64,000 bases of DNA from Zopfochytrium polystomum. Its lineage: Eukaryota > Chytridiomycota > Chytridiomycetes > Chytridiales > Chytridiaceae. The notes under the pieces were generated by a model. That model was given only the letters and a program-made list of their open reading frames with translations, was not told where the DNA came from and searched no databases. Each line of letters starts with the position of its first letter. The first letter of the stretch is position 1. The stretch spans positions 496,001-560,000 of the forward strand of contig JAIVFJ010000015.1 of the NCBI GenBank assembly GCA_025765615.1. Reading direction: 5' to 3'. Positions 34,861 to 43,771 of the stretch are shown here, one piece after another. A program made the position numbers and the translations under genes.

Positions 34861-35735
34861 AATGAAAAATCATTCTGTCCTTGACATCAGTCGCTCTCAT
34901 GGATCTACCGATCGCGAGCCTGAAGCGACCAATATACAACGAAAGCAATACATTGCTCGTGGTTAGCTCACCCCTAGATAGAAAGGGCGGGGGTAGTGAG
35001 AGGGCCAAGCCCTCGCCGAGTGCTCCAGAATGAAAGGAGTGCCTACCGTCTCTCGACCAGATTTTGGCTTATCTTGACCGAGATTCAATTGCCCGTGGCA
35101 TGCTGTGGGTCAGAGTACAGTGTTGGAGGACCACCTCTGGTCAGATCTTTGTGGAAGCGCCAGGCGCTTCCTTTGTTGCGCCCATGAGGAGTCTTTTTAG
35201 TGTTCGCGTTAGTGGTATTGTTTGTTGGGCTCGATGTCCTCGCGGGTTCGCGGCCACCCTTTCCGCCCTCCGTCGACGCCGTGCATCCATCCACTCGAAC
35301 CATCCCATCTCTTCGACACCAGCTATGCCCATTGTTCGCGCGGCGTTTGGCCCTGGGGTTGCACGCCCATCTTCCACCCGGGTAGGTAGTCCCGTGAGAC
35401 TTCCAAATCTCTTACATAATGGCAGTACGACCGCGTGCAAAGTGCGCAACCATTTTAGACCTGGTCCTTCCATTACATACCACAGGGCTGGGTTGTATTG
35501 ATTTGAAGGCAGTTCGTTGTTGCGCGATCCGTCTTGCAGACACGTCCGCCGACTGCCGTCGCCTCTCGGCAAAAAAGGGGTCACAACCTTCCAAACCCAA
35601 ACAACACGTGCGGCACGCTCACGGCTTGGGCGTCGTCAGCAAAGAGATCGTCCACCGCACGTTTCAAGCCCTTGGTTTTTGTGGTATGCGTCCACTGCCT
35701 GCCCGATTGTCGTCGATAGATCAAGAAGTGACGAC
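34861..35735. other. region without a convincing gene
   Basis: Scattered frames on both strands without protein-like features. Some high-GC stretches could be exon relics, but I could not assemble a model. Confidence 0.4.
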
Positions 35736-36430
35736 ATGGACGACACTATCAGCCCGACCAGACTGAACGGCGGCACCAGCGACAGCATCATTCCGCCTCC
35801 AACCACTTGCCCCACGTTTGCGGCCACTCGAACCCCTGCCGTCGCCACGCGCGAGTTGTATGGATCCCACACGTCGGCGTCCGCGCGCTTAAAGCGCTTC
35901 TGAATGATGCTCTTCGCGGCTCGTCAAGCCCCGCCAACCCACATGCGCATGTGCCTGCAAAGCCGTCGCGCCCCTCGCCGTCGCCCGCAACCAAGCCCAT
36001 CGACCCGACCGCCACGCCGCCCCCGACGCCAACCGCCGCCGCAACGCCATCCGCCGCTGCTGCCGGCGCTCCTCCAACCGGCCGCCGCACGCCGCGGCGC
36101 CGCGCCTCGTGCGCGCACAATCGACGCCGGTCACAGTGCGTGGACTGCTACAACCTGGGGCAGGGCGGCGGGTCGATCTGCATCGGCGGATCGCGTGTGC
36201 GCCGTGCCGCAGCGAGGAGGAGGGCGGCGTCGGCGGCGAAGCAGCGGACCGGAAGCGGCGGCGGATCCGCTGGCCCAACACGTTCGTGGCGCCACCACCA
36301 CCCCCGCCGCTGCCGCCGCCGGCGATGTCGACAGCAGTCTCCAGCGGCCGAGTCGTCTACCGGAGCGGTGCGGACTCGTTCGCCTGCGAACCCGTTTGGG
36401 ATCGAGGCGCTGTGCGAGTTAAAAATCGCG
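35736..36430 (+). CDS. Cys/His zinc-finger-like protein, copy 1 (frame-disrupted)
   Basis: A Pro/Ala-rich lead-in is followed by RRRASCAHNRRRSQCVDC and GGGSICI, then, one frame over, HRRIACAPCRSEEE, RRRIRWPNTFVAPPPPPP and a Ser-rich tail. The aligned paralogue at 37888-39108 has the same order in one frame. The motif is a CxHx6CxxC finger followed by a second, shortened one. Joining the two halves needs a one-base change at about 36180, opposite in sign to most other breaks here. The start is uncertain: ATG 35736 opens a Thr/Pro-rich frame that would also need a shift near 35900. Either a decaying duplicate or a gene with base-call errors. Confidence 0.4.
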
Positions 36431-37671
36431 GGTGGAGTGCTGAGGGGGGTCGGGGACCCCGGCGGATGGGTGATTATTTTTTTTTTTTGTCGATGGAGCA
36501 ATTACTGGTGCATTTGTTCTTTGCGTTGCTGTTTTTTTTTTTTTTTTCAGCATTCCCAACCGCGAGATCTCTCAACCCAATATTAATACCACAAACGGGA
36601 AACGATATGCAAAGAGAGAAAACATTCAATAAAGAGGGAAAACGTAGTACGCAGGTAACGTAAACGTGGGGTCTGAATTATCGATAGGAAAGAGCGTTGT
36701 GTGTGGAATGAAGACCACAGAGTGGTAAGCAATTGCACTGGGCATCGGAACTTCTACGTGGAATGACCAAATGTAAAGCCCACATATTGGGCTGGGCTCG
36801 TTTGTGTTTGTGTTTGGCGCATTCGTCAACAAACACACGCAAACAGACACACAACACACACAAACACCGACAATCGTGCCCCAAACATGCAGAGGTGGGG
36901 AAGAACCGGGACAGAGAAAAACGGAATGAAAGCTGAGCAATGCTGCTTGCATATAGACCGAAGGGCTGAGTGATCGACCATTCGGATTATAAAACGGATA
37001 AAATGGTATTATAAAACCCGAAGAAGCAAACAACACCAGCAAAAAGCAAACAAACAGTGCTCCAAACACAGCCCACACTTCCGCCCTTGGCGCGTGACTG
37101 AACGGATCGCTTGATGGGTGGCGAGAAACCCGCGCAGGCCGAAACAGCGGAGAAATCTTTCCCGAACGGGGCAGCGCGGAGGCTGCGTGCAAACTTAATG
37201 AGCACTCAGCCCGTAGCACGTTGCTTCAAGAGACAAAAAAAAAAAAATGAGATGCCTTCTTGCGGAGGACTCACTCACTTCCGCGCTCGCTCGGATACCA
37301 GTGCACCAAAACCGGCCGGCAGCATTATTCATCCGTAATGCACAATACTCCACAGGAGGAAGGAATGAAAATAAAAAATCGTGTGTATTAATAAGAGAAG
37401 CAAAAGAAAAACAAACAAACTCCAGCAGTGTTGTTTGTTGTTTTGTGTTGTTGTTTGAGAGCCGGCGGGCCGGGCGCCCTCGGGCTCCGGTGGCGATGAA
37501 GAAAAGCGAGCGCCAGAAATTTAAGCGACAAAAAAATTTTATTTGGTTGGGGCGGGCAATATTTCCTAATTTGGTAATAGGATTCCGAACGCGAGAGAGA
37601 GAGATAGGGAGAGAGGCAGAAAGCGAGAGAGGGATAGCGAGAGAGACAGGGAGAAAGACACAGCACTATAA
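36431..37671. other. intergenic region, no gene seen
   Basis: AT-richer than the flanks. Contains two T runs (about 36478-36488 and 36533-36547), a doubled TATAAAA motif near 36988 and 37010, and GAGA repeats at about 37595-37650. It probably includes the promoter of the next gene (CTATAAATG at about 37667). Confidence 0.5.
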
Positions 37672-37757
37672 ATGTTTAGTGGCAAAGCAGCGACGGAACC
37701 CGCTCGCACAGGATTCACTCACTCACTTTCCTTCTGCCTGCTCGACCCGCTCGACCT

Positions 37758-37758
<1 letters not shown>

Positions 37759-37806
<48 letters not shown>
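37759..37806. repeat. CA microsatellite
   Basis: A pure (CA)n tract in the leader of the zinc-finger-like gene that starts at 37888. Confidence 0.95.
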
Positions 37807-37807
<1 letters not shown>

Positions 37808-37887
37808 CCCTCATCACATCATCATCATCTTCTTCTTCACCATCCATCAGCGTCAAACACGAGCATACTCCGCCAACTGTCATTCAT

Positions 37888-39108
37888 ATGTTCAACGCTG
37901 GCCGCCTTCAAGCGCCCATCTCTTACCGCCCTCTACCACCAACACCACCTCCACTACCTCCGCCACTACCACAACAACAACCACAATCACAGTTGCAATC
38001 TCAACACCAACAACAACAGCAGCAGCAGCAGCAGCAGCAGCAACAGCCACATGGCCAACTCTACGGCGTTCTCGTCCAAGTAGGCCTTCCCTCCACGGCC
38101 AGCTCGCACCCCCCGAGCCAGACGCAAATGCAACAACAGCACCTGCAACGCACCGTGCTCATTCCATGCGCATTCCCACCATACATCCGCACCTCCGCCT
38201 CAGCCGCAGCCGCGCCGACGCCCGCCCCAACGCCCCTGCCTCGCCCACAGCCGCCCCCACCGCGCCAACCGCCCTGCTGCTGCTGCCCGCCGGCCATCCC
38301 CACCCCGCGCGCCTCGCCGCCAACCATCGAGCGCTATTGCCCGCAACCACCGCCCTCCTACACCCCAGTACAACCACCGCCACCGCTGCAACCGCCCTCC
38401 CTCCCTACCCCTCCACCAGCCCCAACCCCGTACCCGCTCCCACATCCACTACCCCTCGAGGCTCCCGCATCCCGCACCAACAACCACCACCAACTTTTCT
38501 CACCGTCCCCAGCCGCACCACCACCCGCACCCACACGCCGCCGCCGCCGCCGCCGCGCGCCCTGCGAACACGGCCGACGCCGCTCGCAGTGCGTGGCGTG
38601 CTTCGAGGCCGGCCGCGGCGGCGGCTCGATCTGCATCCACCGGCGGCGCAGGGTCGCGTGCAGACTGTGCGCGACGGACGCCGCCGCCGGCGCGGACGCG
38701 CCGCGGCGACGCATCCGCGGGCCGAACACGTACGTCTTGCCGCCGCCCCCACCACCACCACCGCCGCCGCCGCCGCCGTCGGCGTCTGGGCAGACGGGGC
38801 TGGCGGCTGGGTGGACTGTATTGTCGAGAGTCGAGGAGCGTGTTTTGGTGGCAACGACGGCTGCGACGACGACGACGACGGTGAAGAAAGAGGACGAGGA
38901 AGGTGTTGACGGTACCGGCAAGCTTGCGGCGGCGCCGTTGTCGCGGTTCTCGTTCTGCGTGGAGCGTCTGCTGGCGTCGCCGGAGCGTGGTGCGGCTGTA
39001 GGGTTAACCACCGCTAAGGCGTGTGCTGCGGAAGAACGCGGTGGCGGCCAAGGCCGACCTTCCGGGTGCAAGTTTGCGGGGTCGCTGACTCCCGAAGTGG
39101 ATGCGTGA
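37888..39108 (+). CDS. Cys/His zinc-finger-like protein, copy 2, with poly-Gln and poly-Pro
   Basis: One open exon. The frame is open from 37672, but that ATG overlaps a TATA-like string and the CA repeat, so I place the start at ATG 37888 (MFNAGRLQAP), giving about 406 residues. Order: a Pro/Gln-rich region with a long Gln run, a very Pro-rich middle, the basic block RRRRRRRAPCEHGRRRSQC, then two consecutive fingers (CEHGRRRSQCVAC and CIHRRRRVACRLC, each CxHx6CxxC), then RRRIRGPNTYVLPP, a 13-residue Pro run and a tail. CxH-CxxC fingers of this HGRRRS type are known from many uncharacterised fungal and protist proteins. Basic, low-complexity context suggests nuclear, nucleic-acid-linked work (inference). 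Confidence 0.65.
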   Translation: MFNAGRLQAPISYRPLPPTPPPLPPPLPQQQPQSQLQSQHQQQQQQQQQQQQQPHGQLYGVLVQVGLPSTASSHPPSQTQMQQQHLQRTVLIPCAFPPYIRTSASAAAAPTPAPTPLPRPQPPPPRQPPCCCCPPAIPTPRASPPTIERYCPQPPPSYTPVQPPPPLQPPSLPTPPPAPTPYPLPHPLPLEAPASRTNNHHQLFSPSPAAPPPAPTRRRRRRRAPCEHGRRRSQCVACFEAGRGGGSICIHRRRRVACRLCATDAAAGADAPRRRIRGPNTYVLPPPPPPPPPPPPPSASGQTGLAAGWTVLSRVEERVLVATTAATTTTTVKKEDEEGVDGTGKLAAAPLSRFSFCVERLLASPERGAAVGLTTAKACAAEERGGGQGRPSGCKFAGSLTPEVDA

Positions 39109-39431
39109 GGATGGTCGTTGGAAGCACGGGCAGATGGTGGCGAGCGGTGAATTGTGGTGTTTTTTGTTACCTTTTTATTTCTCCTTTTTTTCTTTCGATG
39201 GCACGAAATGGATACTTAAATGGATACTTTGACGCTCCTATTTAACAGGGAGTTTTCTTGCTTCAGAATATACGTAGAGAAGATAGAACGAGCCTTGAGT
39301 GCTGCGGGTTATAAGGCAACAGACGAGCAGGTATGAATTCCAGTTGGTCGATTTTACGACATTGGTTGAAATCGCTAGTGGTGTACAGTGGGGGGAAAAA
39401 AGTCTTCGGACGCCTTGTCAAAACAGCCTTG
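39109..39431. other. intergenic, no gene seen
   Basis: Mostly AT-rich 3' flank of the preceding gene; nothing coding was recognised. Confidence 0.45.
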
Positions 39432-39500
39432 ACCTCCCGTGTAGATGACGTCGTTCGACCCGTGCTTGGCTTTGTGGACACTCGAAAACAGTCCTTGCCA
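39432..39500 (-). pseudogene. relic of a secreted kinase-like gene
   Basis: The minus strand reads WQGLFSSVHKAKHGSNDVIY and then loses the frame. It matches RQGAFSNVYNAKHGSNDVIY of the complete gene (46481-47614) at protein level and, over most of its length, at DNA level. The glycine loop and VIY segment remain, but the beta-3 lysine is replaced by Thr and no other exon is found nearby. Confidence 0.75.
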
Positions 39501-39848
39501 GGCATCAGAAGGGCGCCCGATCGTACGCAGTGCATATTGCGCCTTATTTGTTCTCGTTATTCAAGGCGACCGAATCACATTTCCATCGGTACGGAGTCCA
39601 CTTTGAATAGCTTCAATCCTTTAAATAGCCGCTTCAATTGTTAACTATTTGACTTTTGCAAATCAACTAGTGCTCAAATGCTACGCTGATGTCGCGCCGC
39701 TGGCAACCAAATCTGCCGATGCTATCATATCAGTCGATCCCGTCTTTGGCCATCCTGTTCGTTCTTTCGCGAGCGCGGTACTCCAGCATCCCCACACGCG
39801 TTGTTTGTCTCTATCCTGGGGGTCAGTGTCTGCATCATAATCTCAAAC

Positions 39849-41198
39849 ATGATGCTTGTCCCCGCCGCCATGCCCCGCCTTCGCCCGCTTCTGCTATGCT
39901 GCTGCCTCCTCCTGGCCACCGTCACCATCGCCCTCGCTGCTGTCCTGTGCTTGCTTTTCGCCACCATGCCGTCCGATCGCACCGACACGTGGACCCCACC
40001 CTACCCATCGGAGCACCGCGCGGCGTCGGCGGCGACGGCGGGGGTCGGGAACCCCACCAACGGCGCCCGCGTGGCTCAGCCCGCGGATCCCCTCGCCCGC
40101 TCGCCCTTTGACCTCCCGATCCCCACCACCCCCGCCGAGCGCCACGCGCACGCGCGGCTCCTGCAAACCCTCTTCTGCGACCACATCTTCCCGCTCCCGC
40201 CCAGCCCCAACGCGACACTAGCCCCTCTCATCGTAACCGGGGTCCACCCGACCCGCGACGCGCAGCTCTCCCCCGCCGGTCTGTACGTGTACAGCGGCGG
40301 CGCGAGCGACTTTGTATCGGGCTCGGTTGCCGATAGCGGGATGTGGGAGCTGGACGTTGCGATGAGCGTGGTGTGGGCGCTGGCGGAGGCGGAGGAGGCG
40401 GTCGGCGGGGCGGCCGACCCGCTCTTTGTAGATGTCGGGTCGAACGTCGGGGTGCATTCGGTGGTGGTGGCGGCGAACGGGTATCGGGTGGTGGCGGTCG
40501 ACGGGTTGAGGGCGAACGCGCATCTGTTCCGGTCGTCGCTATGTAGGACGCCGGAGCTGATGGACAGGATTACTTTTTTCAATCAGGTGTGTGTGCGCCG
40601 CCCAGTTCCCTTCCACTCCCTCAGCCTTTAAGTACCGATGCTGACCCCCGCTTTCCTCCCCCGACCCGACCCCATCACATGCAAGGGCCTCGGCGCAAAG
40701 TCCACCGTGTGCGCCATCGCCTCCGAGAACTTCAACCAAGGCGACGGGACGATCACGTGCTCGCCTCGCGCGATCGCGCAGTACAAAACAACCTCAACGC
40801 CGCACGGGCTCAAGCCGTTCCGTCAGTGGCTGCGAATCGACCCGCTGGACCACCTCCTGGACGAGGACGTGTGGGTGCTGAAGATGGACGTGGAAGGGTT
40901 CGAGCTGGACGTGCTGCAGGGTGCGTCGAGCCTCTTTGCGACGCGGCGGGTGCACTACCTTATCACGGAGGTGAACCTCGCGAAGCGCAAGACGTCGCGG
41001 ATGTTGGGCGAGCTGCGCAGGCTCGGGTTCTCGTGCAGCAGGGACGGGTTTTACGGGCGACGGTGGACGATTCCGCCGAAGGAGAAGGGGTTGGACGGCA
41101 CGGGAGACGAGCTCTTTAACGTCTGGTGCATCCACGCGGGGAACTTGGCGGCGGCGGGCTTGGGGAGAAAGGCGGAGAGGGCGGTGGCGGATGTGTGA
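39849..41198 (+). CDS. FkbM-family methyltransferase, membrane-anchored
   Basis: Two exons, 39849-40586 and 40686-41198, joined in phase 0 (ATCAG/GTGTGT donor, TGCAAG acceptor). About 416 residues. An N-terminal hydrophobic helix (LLLCCCLLLATVTIALAAVL) with few charges before it suggests a type II Golgi/ER membrane protein or an uncleaved signal. The SAM-binding core is clear: FVDVGSNVGVHSVVVAANGY (motif I), VVAVDGLRAN, and the FkbM motif LKMDVEGFELDVLQGA, followed by VHYLITEVNL. FkbM enzymes methylate hydroxyl groups of sugars or small molecules; the substrate is unknown here, and a glycan in the secretory pathway would fit the topology (inference). The protein looks intact. ATG 39849 gives the shortest N-terminus before the helix. 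Confidence 0.85.
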
Positions 41199-41903
41199 AT
41201 CGGCGAAGAAAACTGGTTGTAACCATGCGCGTTTCTGCTTGCGAAGGTCTTGCGTTGACCAACCGGTAACGGTGCTGGCTATTCATGGGTTGGAGAATTT
41301 GCAGGCGCCCGCGAGACCCTCGATAGTAAATAATCCCCCGCTTCTGATTCTTTCAGCGCGTGACGTGGGGCGTGCCGCTTGATGCGACCGGTGTTGGCGG
41401 CCGTGCTGGATGCCGCCAGCAACGTCAACGACAATGGTGCTGACTGTGACCTTTCGTGCTCAACGGCCACATCCGAAGTTGCGCCACCCGCTGGGGAATG
41501 TGGCTGGCGGTCTTGCCAAGGTACCCGTGTTTGTCGAGTTCGAAGAGTGGACGGAACTAATGATTTCCTGGTTGAGGAAGCCGCTGAAGCTCTGAGTCGC
41601 TACAGGGGGAGGACGACTACACATGGGCCGGTGGGAGGAGGAGGGAGAGATTGCTCACGAGGGGTGAGGCTGAGGATTCAACTGCGCCCAGTCCGAAAGC
41701 GCACGGGATCGGAGCCGGAGGGGGTTGGGCCAAAGCAAGCAGCGCCGCTGCCCGAACACGCGGATTCCCCTTTTTCCCCTTCCGGATTCTGGCAGTTGAA
41801 ATCCGAGGCTGATCTCGAATAACACACACACAAACCCGTGTTGGCAATGGAGCGAGAAACAGACAGACGGAGCGTGAGGGAGAGAGAGCGAGAGAGAGCG
41901 AGA

Positions 41904-41982
<79 letters not shown>

Positions 41983-42148
41983 CACGGCGAGAGACAGAAC
42001 AAGACACAACCCAAACACAAACAAAGGCTGAGCAGCGTCACAAGAAACCGCTACAAAGAGCAAGGGCCAGTTGAAGAAAGAAAGAGCACCCGAAAACCCA
42101 ACTTTACCCATCCCACATATACACTGCAACTATCCCACGCCCAAAACG
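41199..42148. other. intergenic region with a long GA microsatellite
   Basis: A GA repeat runs through about 41879-41985. A short C/G-rich frame (about 41379-41590) holds some Cys and might be an exon, but I could not support a model. The end of the region is the leader of the gene at 42149. Confidence 0.5.
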
Positions 42149-42852
42149 ATGCGGCCGCTCTCACTCGCTCTCTTCGTGGCCGTGCTCGCCACCGCAGCAT
42201 CCTCTTTTGCGGCCCCAATTGCCGCCCATGGATCGGAAAAACGCGCTCACCTCCCATGCCTTTCTCGGCAGCAGTGGCAACGAAGCGGTGGTTGGCCTAA
42301 CACGACGTACGAAAAGTGACAAGCTTACACAATCCGTTTGCTCTTTGCCACATACTTCAATTCCCAACGTTCTGATGACAACACGCCAATCCTTCGACTT
42401 GCCGAAACCCAATCACAGGTGGAAGAGGTAGCCGAGGCGGCGGCGGCGGCAGCGGCGGTGGCTACTCCCGAGTCGAGCGCGCAGCGAACATCGCCGACAT
42501 TGCCATTCGCGGGGTGGGGCTCGCTCATGACATGGGGCTCATTCGTGGTCGGCAGAGTGAGTGTTTTTTGCCCGTATCCATCTTTCGTGACGAATCCTCC
42601 CCCACCCCCCGGTTTCCCTCCAAAATCCCCTCCCTCTTCTCAACTAAAATTTCTTTACTTCCAGACTACCTCGTAGACTCGGACCAAGCGTTCGACGAGC
42701 AAGAGGTACTTGACGAAGAAGAGGCCATCGACGAGGAAGAGGCTCTTGACGGAGAACGAGCCATCGGCGAGGAAGGGGTCCTCGACGAGGAGGAGGCAGT
42801 CGACGAGGAGGAGATTTATGAAGATGATGAAGCAGCTGAGGAAGACGAATGA
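42149..42852 (+). CDS. secreted protein with a KR dibasic site and an acidic C-terminus
   Basis: ATG 42149 opens a clear signal peptide (SLALFVAVLATAASSFA) and then SEKR, a Kex2-type cleavage site, followed by AHLPCLSRQQWQR. Unspliced, the frame stops at 42319 (56 residues). Splicing 42149-42287, 42419-42556 and 42665-42852 joins in frame and adds a Gly-rich stretch, ANIADIAIRGVGLAHDMGLI, and a Glu-rich tail of seven-residue units (LDEEEA, VDEEE). All proposed introns have GT/AG ends; the exon-3 frame is open to TGA. So either a short peptide precursor or a longer acidic secreted protein; transcript data would decide. The only convincing part is the signal peptide and KR site. Confidence 0.5.
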
Positions 42853-43167
42853 GGGCTTCCTGGCTTATCGTCCGTCACTTTCAACAAAGTAGTCTGTTTC
42901 TCGTTTTCCCGTTTTCTTAAGCTGCACGTTCCTTCACATTTCCTTACCTTAAATCAATAAAGTCCGCGTTTTATAACGATATTCTTAATTTGCACAACTC
43001 TGTCAGAAACTGTCACCGCACGAAGCCTTGACGGTTATTTCCTCTTGCCACTGCCTCCGCTCAAGGCGGCTCCGCCGAACCTGCTGCCTGCTTCAAAGGT
43101 GCTGGCTCCATCTTGGGTGCTACTGTCTGGTTGGCGCAGCCGCTGCCATCATATGCGTCCCTGGCTT

Positions 43168-43449
43168 CTAGGCCCGTCCCGGCTTCGAATTACTCGCCTG
43201 CGGCTTCGCACCACAACTACTTCCGGCACTTGCTGCGAGGGGAGGCGGCTGTTGTACCCCACCACAGGCATCACCGCTCCGTGATCGTGGAAGAACCTTC
43301 GATCCGTTGTCGCTTACAGGCGGCAGGTCGGGTTGGCCCAGCAGCGCCAGCACTTCGAGTTGCCTGTTCGCCAGCCTAAGCCTCACGGTGCGGATGAACT
43401 GCCGCCACTGCCTCCCCTTTGTCCCTCCGCTGCACTGCGCCGAAACCAT
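43168..43449 (-). CDS. short hypothetical protein
   Basis: Minus-strand frame of 93 residues from ATG 43449 (MVSAQCSGGTKGRQWRQF). It has a helix-like start (IRTVRLRLANRQLEVLALLG) and a Pro/Ser-rich tail, and third positions are C/G-rich as in real genes. An adjacent frame (ARDAYDGSGCANQTVAPKM) could extend it with a one-base shift. No motif is recognised. A plus-strand frame over the same DNA is also open, so the assignment is weak. Confidence 0.3.
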   Translation of the reverse strand: MVSAQCSGGTKGRQWRQFIRTVRLRLANRQLEVLALLGQPDLPPVSDNGSKVLPRSRSGDACGGVQQPPPLAASAGSSCGAKPQASNSKPGRA

Positions 43450-43771
43450 ACTGATGACGCCATTACCGGTTTTCTTCACCCTTCCGCGACCTTAGTTGCA
43501 CCAGCCTTTTGCCACTCTTTTGACAATTTTACTCATGCTAATATATTGTTGAACAATGGGGAGTACACATTGTACTTGTAAGTGAGTCTAAGTAGCTTCC
43601 CCATCCTGTAACATAAAAACTACTACCTTTTTAGAAACGAAGAGGATTTCATACGGCCTTTTGACAGCAATATATTTCTATATTGAGCCTGAAAGAATAG
43701 TGAAACCCCTGGGCAATGTAAACACAATCCTGCATCATAGCTTACAGAAAAATCCCAACTCTACAAATATC

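Noticed and set aside
41379..41600. Short Cys-containing frame downstream of the FkbM gene
   Set aside because: No signal peptide, no splice structure, and two overlapping frames are equally open.
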